16,295 nucleotides of DNA from positions 1 to 16,295 of the forward strand of contig CAYZYS010000045.1 of the NCBI GenBank assembly GCA_964482605.1, read 5' to 3'. The position numbers were made by a program, and so were the translations under genes. Shown here piece by piece: positions 1 through 6,972 of the stretch (within the stretch, counting starts at the first letter, position 1; each line of letters begins with the position of its first letter). Below the pieces are notes generated by a model that had not been told where the DNA came from, made no database searches, and was given only the letters and a program-made list of their open reading frames with translations. The DNA comes from Bacteroides_F sp964482605 (lineage in GTDB: Bacteria > Bacillota > Clostridia > Lachnospirales > Lachnospiraceae).

Positions 1-932
1 CAGGCTGCGGTGCCAAGGAGTCATCCGATGGCGGCAGTGGCAGTGGTGAAAAGACGGTAATCAGGGTAGGGGTGCAAAATAGCATACCGATTCCGTATCT
101 GGCAGAAGTATACGGGTATTTTGAGGATGAGTTCAAGAATGACAATGTCACGGTGGAGCTGAAGGAGTTTTCGCTTGGGCCTGCGATTATTGAGGCTGTC
201 AACAGCGGTGACCTTGACATAGGATTCCTTGGTGATGTCCCGACGCTGTCAGGGCTTGTGAATGGCGGAAGCTACAAGATAATCGGCAGGTATGAAAGCG
301 CCTACAGCTCATATCTTATCGCAAGGGATGACGCCAATATCAAGAATTTGAGCGACCTTAAGGGCAAGAAGCTTGCATATGCATTTGGCAGCACGCAGAC
401 AGCCCTTGTGTATGGCTATCTTGAGGATGCAGGACTTAGCGACACGGATGTTGAGCTCGTTAATCTTTCATTTGCAGACATCATAACCAGCATTGCCAAT
501 GGCAACATAGATGCGGCTGTTGTTGATGAATTGAGGGCGACAACGGCAGTGAACAACGGCGGTGTAAGCAAGATAAAGAATAGCGAGGGTTACAAGCTTT
601 TCGTCAATCCGATTATCGCAACGAATGATTTTAGCAGCAAGAATCCGGAGCTTGTCGCAAGGGTGCTGAAGGTACTTCAGAAGACAGCACTTTACGTGGC
701 TGACCACCAGGATGAGGCGGTTGCCAAGGCGGTTGAAAGAATCGGCGTGGACAAAAGCTCGATTGAGGCAATAATCAAGAATTACAACCTTGAGGTTCTG
801 CTTACGTCAACGGAGATTGAGGCAATGAAAACCAATGCCAAGGCAGCTTACAAATATGGGGTAATTAAAAGTGACCTTGATGTGTCAAAGTACATTGACA
901 CGTCATATCTTGAAAAGGCGGGTCTGCAGTAA
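1..932 (+). CDS. ABC transporter substrate-binding lipoprotein, NMT1/SsuA-like (5' partial)
   Basis: This is the extracellular solute-binding lipoprotein of the ABC importer whose permease and ATPase lie at 2794-4363. The open frame runs from base 3 at the left edge, so the true start and signal peptide lie outside the window. The first codons read Gly-Cys-Gly-Ala-Lys. A Cys preceded by Gly, with an upstream codon ending in CA (Ala or Ser are possible), fits the end of a lipobox. A Ser/Gly-rich linker follows (GGSGSG), then the periplasmic-binding fold. Segments such as IEAVNSGDLDIGFLGDVP and LKGKKLAYAFGSTQ are typical of the NMT1/THI5-SsuA-TauA group, which binds sulfonates, nitrate, thiamine precursors and similar small compounds. 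The mature part is about 308 residues, normal for the family. The GTG at 72 is internal and should not be used as the start. The family is clear; the ligand cannot be read from the sequence. Confidence 0.9.
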   Translation, partial: GCGAKESSDGGSGSGEKTVIRVGVQNSIPIPYLAEVYGYFEDEFKNDNVTVELKEFSLGPAIIEAVNSGDLDIGFLGDVPTLSGLVNGGSYKIIGRYESAYSSYLIARDDANIKNLSDLKGKKLAYAFGSTQTALVYGYLEDAGLSDTDVELVNLSFADIITSIANGNIDAAVVDELRATTAVNNGGVSKIKNSEGYKLFVNPIIATNDFSSKNPELVARVLKVLQKTALYVADHQDEAVAKAVERIGVDKSSIEAIIKNYNLEVLLTSTEIEAMKTNAKAAYKYGVIKSDLDVSKYIDTSYLEKAGLQ

Positions 933-967
933 ATGATGTGAAAAAATAACATGAAAGGATTGAGACG

Positions 968-2224
968 ATGGCAAGGGATGTTAATTGGAGGGAAAAGGAA
1001 CCAAGTCTTCAGGAGGTGATTAAGAAATACCCTGACCTGCCGCCGCTGTTCATCTTGAAGACTGATGCACAGAGGAGGGGCGTTGAATATACCGAGGCGG
1101 CACTGGACAAGCTGGACCCGGCTATTCACCAGACCAATGAGGGCGGCAATGTTGCGGGAATCACGCTGGATAAAAGGTATGCACCGGAGAGCCTTTTGTG
1201 GAGGGATGGTTCAATCAATGTCCTGAACTATGATTTCGACAGGGAGCAGGAGCAGAGGGACCCCTACATAATAGATGTGGTTGATGACAAGATTGTCATA
1301 ACAGACCAGGGAAATGTTCTTGAGGAGGTGTGGTATTGGGAAAAACCCGATTTTTTTGACAAAAAGACATCCTCAGGTGAGCCGATGCATAAGTATGTCA
1401 CTGCAAGGCCGCAAAGGCTTGACATATCGTTCAGCAGGTATTGCCATTTTTGGGACACTCCGGGGGAGGGGTGCAAATATTGCTGCTGGACGCCTAATTA
1501 CAAGAAAAGTGGAAACACTGAACCGCGCAACAATGTGAAGTATGTCGGTGAGGCTGTGCATGAGGCGCTGAAGCAGAAGGGCAGGTATTCAAGCATACTG
1601 CTCACCGGAGGTTCAGTGCTTGCGGGCGACGAGGTCCTCGATGAGGAGCTTGATGGTTACATTGAGCTTTTGCAGGAGATTGGCAAGAACTTTAAGCCGG
1701 GCAGGTTCCCAAGCCAGCTCATATCCTCTGCGTTCAATGAGCGGCAGCTTGAGCGGTTGTACAATGAGACAGGGCTTATGACCTACACTACTGACATAGA
1801 GGTTCTCAACAGGGACATTTTCAATTGGATATGCCCTGGTAAGGCAAGGCACATAGGCTATGATGAGTGGAAGAGAAGGCTTTATGCCTCCGTGGATGTG
1901 TTCGGCCATGGCAATGTGACATCTGGTATAGTTGTTGGCGTTGAGATGGCGAAGCCAAATGGCTTCAAGACGGAGGATGAGGCATTTGAGCAGGTGGTTG
2001 AGGAGGCGGAGGAAATCATTTCCCACGGAATTGCCCTTGCTGCCAATGTGTGGAGGGCTGCTCCCCACTCAATGCTGCAAAATCAGGATACGCCGTCATT
2101 GGATTATCTTGTGCGCCTGTACAGGGAATTTGACAGGCTGGCACATCATTACAATGTAAATCCATACACGGATGATTACAGAAGGTGCGGGGCGCATCCG
2201 GGCATGGATTTGCTGAGGGTGTAG
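968..2224 (+). CDS. Radical SAM protein with atypical CX9CX2C cluster motif
   Basis: A 418-residue protein that I read as a radical S-adenosylmethionine enzyme of unknown reaction. Cys159, Cys169 and Cys172 form a CX9CX2C arrangement (a further Cys173 is adjacent), in a context resembling the start of a radical SAM barrel (LDISFSRYC ... GCKYCCW). About 40 residues later LLTGGSVLAG looks like the Gly-rich SAM-binding strand, and TTDIEVLNRDIF (274-285) like a later barrel strand. The usual motif is CX3CX2C; the X9/X2 spacing is reminiscent of Elp3-type enzymes, but this protein has no acetyltransferase domain. The roughly 145-residue N-terminal part is not recognised. Another Cys (407) lies near the C-terminus (RRCGAHPGMD). 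AAAGGA at 954-959 sits 8 bases before the ATG. It lies 35 bases after the binding protein and is followed by the flavin-barrel gene, so it probably acts in the cytoplasm on the imported compound or its product. The family call is fairly sure; the function is unknown. Confidence 0.75.
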   Translation: MARDVNWREKEPSLQEVIKKYPDLPPLFILKTDAQRRGVEYTEAALDKLDPAIHQTNEGGNVAGITLDKRYAPESLLWRDGSINVLNYDFDREQEQRDPYIIDVVDDKIVITDQGNVLEEVWYWEKPDFFDKKTSSGEPMHKYVTARPQRLDISFSRYCHFWDTPGEGCKYCCWTPNYKKSGNTEPRNNVKYVGEAVHEALKQKGRYSSILLTGGSVLAGDEVLDEELDGYIELLQEIGKNFKPGRFPSQLISSAFNERQLERLYNETGLMTYTTDIEVLNRDIFNWICPGKARHIGYDEWKRRLYASVDVFGHGNVTSGIVVGVEMAKPNGFKTEDEAFEQVVEEAEEIISHGIALAANVWRAAPHSMLQNQDTPSLDYLVRLYREFDRLAHHYNVNPYTDDYRRCGAHPGMDLLRV

Positions 2225-2240
2225 TGTGAAAAATCACACT
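2223..2240. repeat. Perfect inverted repeat overlapping the radical SAM stop codon
   Basis: AGTGTGA, AAAA, TCACACT: seven perfectly paired bases on each side of a four-base A spacer. It begins inside the TAG stop (2222-2224) of the radical SAM gene. It has no T-run after it, so it is not a classical terminator. The half-sites resemble Crp/Fnr half-sites (TGTGA/TCACA), but the spacer is 4 rather than 6. It could be an operator, an mRNA-processing hairpin that tunes expression of the downstream genes, or chance. A weaker related string (ATGTGAAAAAATAACAT) lies in the preceding intergenic gap near 936-952. Confidence 0.55.
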
Positions 2241-2293
2241 GATGTGCTGAAAACAAGAAATGAATGGGAAAGAAATCACATAAACGTGGGAAT

Positions 2294-2298
2294 GGAGG
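2294..2298 (+). promoter_or_regulatory. Ribosome binding site GGAGG deciding the start at 2306
   Basis: GGAGG stands 7 bases upstream of the ATG at 2306. The alternative in-frame ATG at 2264 has no purine-rich site at a workable distance. The Lys/Arg/Gly-rich 14-residue extension it would add does not look like part of a split barrel. Confidence 0.8.
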
Positions 2299-2305
2299 AA
2301 GCAGG

Positions 2306-2770
2306 ATGCTGGTTGATGAAAAGCTGCGGGCGATTATCAATAAGCCGGATACACTTAAGGCAGTGGCGACCATAGACAAGAATGGGGTTCCGCATGTGGT
2401 GTTCAAGGGAAGTGTGGGGGCATCTGATGATGGAAACATATATTTTTATGAGCTTTTGGAAAGCTCAAGGAATGGGCAGAATCTTGTGCATTCAATATGG
2501 TTTGGGAAAAAGGTTGCAATCAATGTGCTGGATGGCGACAGGAATAGCTACGAGATTGTGGGCAAGCCCGTGAAATGCATAACAAGCGGCAGGGAATTTG
2601 AGAAGGTGTACATTGCCGTCAGGGAAAGGCTTGGGGACGTTGACTTGTCTGCCATTTGGATTGTGGAGCCTGAGACCGTGACCAATGAAACCTTTAAGGT
2701 GCGTTTCAGTGAGCAGGAGGAAAAATATCCTATATTGAAGCATTTGGACAGGCTTGTGGTTGAGGATTGA
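2306..2770 (+). CDS. Pyridoxamine 5'-phosphate oxidase-like flavin split-barrel protein
   Basis: A 154-residue protein of the FMN-binding split-barrel superfamily (pyridoxamine phosphate oxidase-like). The opening 'LRAIINKPDTLKAVATIDKN' followed by GVPHVV is the usual first strand pair. The segments NIYFYELLESS, NLVHSIWFGKKVAINVL and SYEIVGKPVKCI follow the strand-helix-strand order of the fold, and the length is normal for a single-domain member. Such proteins often bind FMN (some bind F420 or heme) and carry out reductions or oxidations in the cytoplasm; sequence alone does not give the cofactor here. It lies between the radical SAM gene and the permease gene (23-base gap to the latter), so it is almost certainly co-transcribed and plausibly acts in the same pathway as a reductase or redox partner. 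The start at 2306 is chosen from the ribosome binding site. Confidence 0.75.
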   Translation: MLVDEKLRAIINKPDTLKAVATIDKNGVPHVVFKGSVGASDDGNIYFYELLESSRNGQNLVHSIWFGKKVAINVLDGDRNSYEIVGKPVKCITSGREFEKVYIAVRERLGDVDLSAIWIVEPETVTNETFKVRFSEQEEKYPILKHLDRLVVED

Positions 2771-2793
2771 ATGTAAATGGGGTGTAGATTGAT

Positions 2794-3579
2794 ATGAAGG
2801 ATGAAAAAACGGCAATATACTACAACATAAGCTCGGTCATCATTGCGGCGATTATTCCCGTGTTTGTGCTGGTGATGTGGAAGGTCACGGTGAGCAGGGG
2901 GCTTGTGAATACGAATATTGTGGCTTCGCCTGAAAGCGTGGCTGATGTGTTCAAGACCATGCTTGCCAATGGAAAGTACAGGAAAAATGTTGTTGCCAGC
3001 CTTACGAGGGTTGTGAAGGGCTTTGCATTTGGGGCGCTTGCAGGCCTTGTGGTCGGGATTTTGCTGGGACTTTATAAAAACCTTAACCGTGCGATGGTGG
3101 CTGTGATAGGCATATTGCGCCCGATACCGCCCATTGCGCTGATTCCGTTCTTTATATTGTGGCTGGGGATAGGCGAAACCTCAAAGATTACGATTATCGC
3201 AATAGGAAGCTTCTGGCCTGTGCTGCTCAATACCATGCAGGGAATACAGGAGGCGGATGAAAAGCTTTTGCAGGTGGCGCAGGTGTTGAGGAAAAACAGG
3301 GTCGTGGCATTTGTGAAGATAATACTGCCGTCCGCCGTCCCATCCATATTCACGGGACTCCGGCTCGGAATCAGCCAGGCCTGGACCTGTGTGGTAACTG
3401 CGGAGATGATTGCCGCGTCGGCAGGAGTTGGTTTTATGATACAGTACGCAAGGGAGCTTGTGCAGCCGGATATGCTTTTTCTTGGGATAATAACAATTGG
3501 CGTAATAGGAATCATAATAGACCTGGTAATGATATTTTTACAGAAAAGGATAGTGTACTGGAAGAATCCGGCTAAGTAG
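2794..3579 (+). CDS. ABC transporter permease, SsuC/TauC-like
   Basis: A 261-residue inner-membrane permease of the binding-protein-dependent type. Hydrophobic segments are visible at about residues 12-32, 72-92, 100-122, 128-146, 195-215 and 225-250. The cytoplasmic EAA loop that contacts the ATPase is clear: EADEKLLQVAQVLRKNR, then a Pro-containing stretch (ILPSAVPSIFTGLRLG). The motif 'RPIPPIALIPFFILWLGIGE' is characteristic of the nitrate/sulfonate/taurine permease group (SsuC, TauC, NrtB). A GGGGTG site lies 9 bases before the ATG. The ATPase gene follows with only 13 bases between. As an SsuC-type permease it should work as a homodimer with the ATPase at 3593-4363 and the lipoprotein at the left edge. 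Confidence 0.93.
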   Translation: MKDEKTAIYYNISSVIIAAIIPVFVLVMWKVTVSRGLVNTNIVASPESVADVFKTMLANGKYRKNVVASLTRVVKGFAFGALAGLVVGILLGLYKNLNRAMVAVIGILRPIPPIALIPFFILWLGIGETSKITIIAIGSFWPVLLNTMQGIQEADEKLLQVAQVLRKNRVVAFVKIILPSAVPSIFTGLRLGISQAWTCVVTAEMIAASAGVGFMIQYARELVQPDMLFLGIITIGVIGIIIDLVMIFLQKRIVYWKNPAK

Positions 3580-3582
3580 ATT

Positions 3583-3587
3583 GGAGG
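3583..3587 (+). promoter_or_regulatory. Ribosome binding site GGAGG deciding the GTG start of the ATPase
   Basis: GGAGG lies 5 bases before the GTG at 3593. The in-frame TTG at 3581 would place the ribosome binding site inside the coding region and has no site of its own upstream. An ATG at 3591 is out of frame. Confidence 0.65.
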
Positions 3588-3592
3588 CAAAT

Positions 3593-4363
3593 GTGGGATT
3601 GGAGATTAATCACATCAGGCAGGATTTCGTGATAAACCAGAAAAAGCTTGAGGTGCTTCAGGATGTCACCCTGGAGATTAAGGATGGGGAGATAGTCTGT
3701 CTGGTTGGACCGAGCGGATGCGGAAAGAGCACACTGCTGAAAATACTCATTGGGCTTAACAAGGCAACGGGCGGTGAAATCCTCCTTGACGGCAAGGAGC
3801 TCAAGGAACCTTCGGCAAAGGAGATTGGCATAATATTCCAGGAGTCGAGGCTTTTTCCGTGGAGTACGGTTGAGAAAAATGTTGAGTTTGGAATAACTGA
3901 CAAGCTCTCCAGGGCTGAAAAAAAGGAGATGGTTCAGAAGCACATAGAGCTTGTTGGGCTTAAGGGCTTTGAGAAGGCGCTGCCTGGGCAGTTGTCAGGA
4001 GGCATGCAGCAGAGGGTCAGCATTGCAAGGAGCCTTGTGAACCGTCCGAGGGTACTGCTTCTCGACGAGCCCTTTGGGGCGTTGGACGCATTTACCAAGA
4101 TGACCATGCAGCAGGAGCTTTTGCGGATTTACGAGCAGGAGAAGATGACGCTGATAATGGTGACGCATGACATTGACGAGGCGGTGTACCTTGCCGACAG
4201 GGTTGTCGTGATGTCCGGAAAGCCGGGCGTTGTGAAAAAGATAATTCCGATTGAAATGACAAGGGAGCGCGACAGGACATGTGACTCCTTTGCCAATTAC
4301 AGGAAGGAAATATTCAGGCAATTTTACTCAGACAAGATATATGACGTGGAGTACAACATTTGA
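3593..4363 (+). CDS. ABC transporter ATP-binding protein, SsuB/TauB-like
   Basis: The ATPase subunit, about 256 residues from the GTG start, that powers the importer from the cytoplasmic face. All nucleotide-binding motifs are present in order: Walker A GPSGCGKST, Q-loop QESRLFPW, signature LSGGMQQR, Walker B LLLDEPFGALD followed by the D-loop, and H-loop VTHDIDEA. The SRLFPW after the Q-loop Gln and the DEPFGALD wording are typical of the SsuB/TauB/NrtD group, matching the permease. It is the last gene of the operon. I see no convincing intrinsic terminator in the 60 bases after it, before the promoter of the next gene. The family is certain; the transported compound is unknown. Confidence 0.94.
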   Translation: MGLEINHIRQDFVINQKKLEVLQDVTLEIKDGEIVCLVGPSGCGKSTLLKILIGLNKATGGEILLDGKELKEPSAKEIGIIFQESRLFPWSTVEKNVEFGITDKLSRAEKKEMVQKHIELVGLKGFEKALPGQLSGGMQQRVSIARSLVNRPRVLLLDEPFGALDAFTKMTMQQELLRIYEQEKMTLIMVTHDIDEAVYLADRVVVMSGKPGVVKKIIPIEMTRERDRTCDSFANYRKEIFRQFYSDKIYDVEYNI

Positions 4364-4422
4364 TGTGAACGGCGGTATTTCCTGCGCTTTCACGCTTCAG
4401 GGCGATGTACATATTACAAAAC

Positions 4423-4451
4423 TTGACAAACCTTTCCAGCTTTGTTACAAT
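4423..4451 (+). promoter_or_regulatory. Sigma-A promoter of the cell-wall hydrolase gene
   Basis: The -35 TTGACA (4423-4428) and the -10 TACAAT (4446-4451) are separated by exactly 17 bases, with an extended -10 TG one base upstream of the -10 box. Transcription should start near 4458, giving a leader of about 100 bases before the ATG at 4560. Confidence 0.85.
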
Positions 4452-4463
4452 GCAGAAGTAATT

Positions 4464-4491
4464 TTTGTAACAAATTTGTAATATTTGTAAA
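4464..4491 (+). promoter_or_regulatory. WalR-like direct repeat (TGTAAC-N5-TGTAAT plus a third copy)
   Basis: TGTAAC (4466-4471) and TGTAAT (4477-4482) are separated by five bases. This matches the known Bacillus WalR (YycF) box TGTWAH-N5-TGTWAH. A third hexamer TGTAAA follows at 4486-4491, three bases on, so TTTGTAA occurs three times in 27 bases. The motif also occurs in the other orientation at 4413-4418, and partly at 4445-4450 and 4511-4517. The gene below is a cell-wall hydrolase, the classic class of WalRK target. Lying just downstream of the -10 box, the site would be expected to hinder transcription when bound; this position-based reading is inference. Confidence 0.55.
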
Positions 4492-4559
4492 AGATGCTTC
4501 ATATACTGTATTACAAAAGCTTGAAGATTACTGGGAATTCCAGTGAGGGAAGGATAACT

Positions 4560-5765
4560 ATGAGGTTGAAGAAGGGTATGATGCTTGTGGCGAGCGCAGT
4601 GATGGTCATTATGATGATGCCAATCATTCCAAGCCACGTGTTCATGCAGTCCAAGACAAATGGGGTATCACAGAGTACACAGGAAGCCGATGAGGAGCGC
4701 ACAGCCTCCTATGTGGAGAACATAAGGGACCATGTGGCGGCGGTAAGCCAGGAGGTCAGGGAGGAGAGCATATTTGCAGGCAAGGCAGTTGCAACCAATG
4801 AGGACTACCTTCCGGTTGTTGAGGCTCCTGACCAGTCAGCAGAGCTTGTGGGTAAGCTGTATGAGTACAATATAGCTGATGTTGTTGAAAGGCAGGGTCA
4901 GTGGACCAGGATTGTGTCAGGCAATGTGGAAGGCTATGTTGAGACTGAGGCGCTTTGCTTTGACGACGAGGCACAGAGCGTTGCAATGCTTGAAACTGAG
5001 CTTCAGGTAACGCCTGTTGGGGAATCCGCCACGGTGTATGTGTCCAATGATTTGGATGCGGCAGTGATGGGTGACATGACAGCCGAGGATTATGCACTTC
5101 CGGTAAGCGTCATTGGGGATTATGTAAAGCTCCAGCTTGCTGATGGCGCATATGGATATGTTTTGAAGGATAATGTGACAATAGATTACGGATTTGAGAC
5201 GGGTCTTACCGTTGCCGAGGAGGAGGAAAAGGAAGCCGCGGCAGAAGCTGCAAGGCTTGCAGCCGAGGAGGAGGCAAGGCGCGCTGCTGAGGAGGAAGAG
5301 GCAAAGAAGGCTGCACAGGAGGCGCTTCGTCAGGAGATTATCTCAAGGACCAAGGACGGTACTGATTTCACCTACAATCCGACCATGAGCATATCTGATG
5401 AGGACTTGTGGGTTCTTGCCTGCATAATCGACTGGGAGGCAGGCTGGGAATTTTACGAGGGCAAGCTCGCGGTTGCCAATGTGGTGTTGAACCGTGTGAG
5501 AAGCAGCAATTATCCTGACACAGTACAGGAAGTGGTATATGCCAAGAGCCAGTTTGGCGGTGTGATGTCAGGTGGGGAGATTTCCTCAAGGTTTGCGGAG
5601 AGGCTTGCCAACGGGCCACGTACGGATGAGTGCATGCAGGCTGCCATGGAGGCGCTGTCAGGTGTGAATAACGTGGGTGAGTTCACGGCATTCAACGGCT
5701 CAAGCGCAATTGATTATTCAAGGCTGTCTGATTACATGATTATTGGAAGCCATTGCTTCTATTGA
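4560..5765 (+). CDS. Cell-wall hydrolase, SleB/CwlJ-type, with SH3-like repeats
   Basis: A secreted 401-residue enzyme predicted to cut peptidoglycan. A signal peptide is clear (MRLKKGMML then a Met/Val/Ile core to about residue 25). Two SH3-like wall-binding repeats cover about 73-133 and 145-210 (for example LYEYNIADVVERQGQWTRI and YGYVLKDNV). An extremely Glu/Ala-rich coiled coil (219-262) acts as linker or stalk. The C-terminal domain (about 278-401) is Hydrolase_2 (SleB/CwlJ): DLWVLACIIDWEAGWEFYEG with the probable catalytic Glu293, then LAVANVVLNRVRSSNYPDTV. The ATG at 4560 is preferred over 4494 because GGGAAGGA lies 5 bases upstream and the signal peptide begins there. The gene is monocistronic, with its own promoter, WalR-like box and terminator. 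The SleB name comes from spore germination, but with SH3 repeats and a WalR-type site a role in vegetative wall turnover is more likely; this is inference. Confidence 0.9.
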   Translation: MRLKKGMMLVASAVMVIMMMPIIPSHVFMQSKTNGVSQSTQEADEERTASYVENIRDHVAAVSQEVREESIFAGKAVATNEDYLPVVEAPDQSAELVGKLYEYNIADVVERQGQWTRIVSGNVEGYVETEALCFDDEAQSVAMLETELQVTPVGESATVYVSNDLDAAVMGDMTAEDYALPVSVIGDYVKLQLADGAYGYVLKDNVTIDYGFETGLTVAEEEEKEAAAEAARLAAEEEARRAAEEEEAKKAAQEALRQEIISRTKDGTDFTYNPTMSISDEDLWVLACIIDWEAGWEFYEGKLAVANVVLNRVRSSNYPDTVQEVVYAKSQFGGVMSGGEISSRFAERLANGPRTDECMQAAMEALSGVNNVGEFTAFNGSSAIDYSRLSDYMIIGSHCFY

Positions 5766-5799
5766 TAAAGGCAATTTGGAAAATGATGGTGCATGAAGG

Positions 5800-5842
5800 G
5801 CTGTCGCCTTGCGGACGTGGTTCGCTGGGTGGCGGCTTTTTT
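5800..5842 (+). terminator. Intrinsic terminator of the cell-wall hydrolase gene
   Basis: GCTGTCGCC (5800-5808) pairs with GGTGGCGGC (5828-5836) using three G-U pairs. Inside it GCGGAC (5811-5816) pairs with GTTCGC (5820-5825) around a GTG loop. Six T residues follow (5837-5842). The only break is a two-base internal mismatch on each side. Confidence 0.8.
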
Positions 5843-5876
5843 CGCAGGGTTGTTTTTCGAGGGGTACAAAAATTCC

Positions 5877-5905
5877 TTGCAAGTTTCCCCCATGGGACTT
5901 ATAAT
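5877..5905 (+). promoter_or_regulatory. Sigma-A promoter of the argF-birA-clpX gene group
   Basis: The -35 TTGCAA (5877-5882) and a perfect -10 TATAAT (5900-5905) have a 17-base spacer. The predicted start near 5912 gives a leader of about 37 bases before the ATG at 5949. A CCCATGGG palindrome lies in the spacer (5889-5896). I could not identify a convincing ArgR/AhrC box. Confidence 0.82.
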
Positions 5906-5948
5906 TTTTGATATTGGTTTTAAAACGGCTACGGAATGGAGGATTTTT

Positions 5949-6941
5949 ATGTCAGTTAGCTTAAAGGGAAGGGATTTTTTGACACTTAAGGATTTCACGC
6001 CTGAGGAGATTGGATACCTGCTTGATTTGTCCGCGGAATTGAAGGACAAGAAGAAAAAGGGGATTGTTGAAAGACCGCTTGAGGGAAAAAATGTTGCACT
6101 GATATTTGAAAAGACCAGCACGCGGACACGCTGCTCCTTTGAGGTTGCGGCACATGACCTGGGGATGGGAACAACATACCTTGACCCGAAGGGCTCACAG
6201 ATTGGCAAGAAGGAGAGCATTGCCGATACTGCAAGGGTGCTGTCCGGTATGTTTGAGGGAATAGAGTACCGTGGCTTTGGGCAGGAGATAGTGGAGGAGC
6301 TTGCAAGGTATTCAGATGTTCCTGTCTGGAACGGGCTTACCAATGAGTACCACCCGACACAGATGCTTGCAGACATGCTTACCATCCGTGAGAAGCTGGG
6401 GCGCCTTAAGGGCGTCAACCTGGTGTATCTTGGGGATGCTCGTTATAATATGGGTAATTCGTGGATGATAGCCTGCGCAAAGATGGGAATGAATTTTACG
6501 GCGTGTGCCCCGAAGGAATACTGGCCGTCCAGTGAGCTTGTGGAAATATGCCAGGGCTATGCAAGGGAAAGCGGTGCCACGCTTACATTTGAGGAGGACC
6601 CGTTGAAGGCAACGAAGGATGCCAATGTGCTTTACACGGATGTGTGGGTGTCCATGGGTGAGCCTGATGAGGTATGGAATGAGCGGATTGCAGCGCTGAC
6701 ACCTTACCGTGTCACCATGGATTTAATATATAATTCTGCTGATGACGTCATTTTCATGCACTGCCTTCCGGCGTTCCATGACCTCAAGACAACCATTGGC
6801 AGGGAGATACATGACAAATTCGGGCTGGATGAGATGGAGGTCACGGATGAGGTGTTTGAATCTGAGTTCTCGGTTGTGTTTGATGAGGCGGAAAACCGCA
6901 TGCACACAATCAAGGCAGTGATGTATGCAACACTTGTGTAA
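5949..6941 (+). CDS. argF: Ornithine carbamoyltransferase
   Basis: Makes citrulline and phosphate from ornithine and carbamoyl phosphate, a cytoplasmic step of arginine synthesis (or, in reverse, of the arginine deiminase pathway). It has 330 residues, the usual length. Signature sites are all present: carbamoyl-phosphate loop STRTR at 57-61, HPTQ at 135-138, the ornithine loop DVWVSMG around 231-237, and HCLP at 271-274. The wording (YRGFGQEIVEELARY, VTDEVFESEFSVVFDEAENRMHTIKAVM) places it in the group that contains enterobacterial ArgI and many ArcB enzymes, so argF and arcB cannot be separated by sequence. No arginine deiminase or carbamate kinase gene is nearby, which mildly favours biosynthesis. 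The ATG at 5949 has GGAGG 6 bases upstream. An in-frame upstream ATG at 5793 would read through the terminator and promoter and is rejected. Confidence 0.95.
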   Translation: MSVSLKGRDFLTLKDFTPEEIGYLLDLSAELKDKKKKGIVERPLEGKNVALIFEKTSTRTRCSFEVAAHDLGMGTTYLDPKGSQIGKKESIADTARVLSGMFEGIEYRGFGQEIVEELARYSDVPVWNGLTNEYHPTQMLADMLTIREKLGRLKGVNLVYLGDARYNMGNSWMIACAKMGMNFTACAPKEYWPSSELVEICQGYARESGATLTFEEDPLKATKDANVLYTDVWVSMGEPDEVWNERIAALTPYRVTMDLIYNSADDVIFMHCLPAFHDLKTTIGREIHDKFGLDEMEVTDEVFESEFSVVFDEAENRMHTIKAVMYATLV

Positions 6942-6972
6942 ATGATGGCGTCTGTGGTGGCAAAGGAAATGT

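Noticed and set aside
2223..2240. Interpretation of the palindrome as a Crp/Fnr operator
   Set aside because: The half-sites match TGTGA/TCACA but the spacing is 4 instead of 6, and it lies at an internal operon junction without a clear promoter.
3072..3590. Minus-strand open frame of 172 codons opposite the permease
   Set aside because: Antisense to hydrophobic codons, which yields an Ile/Thr/Ser-rich shadow; the plus-strand permease is unambiguous.
4364..4422. Possible terminator after the ABC ATPase gene
   Set aside because: CCTG near 4381 and CAGG near 4400 can pair only four bases, with mismatches beyond and no T-run. The operon end is therefore undefined.
5793..5948. In-frame N-terminal extension of ornithine carbamoyltransferase from the ATG at 5793
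   Set aside because: It spans a strong terminator and the argF promoter, has no ribosome binding site, and the family-typical length and GGAGG site both support 5949.
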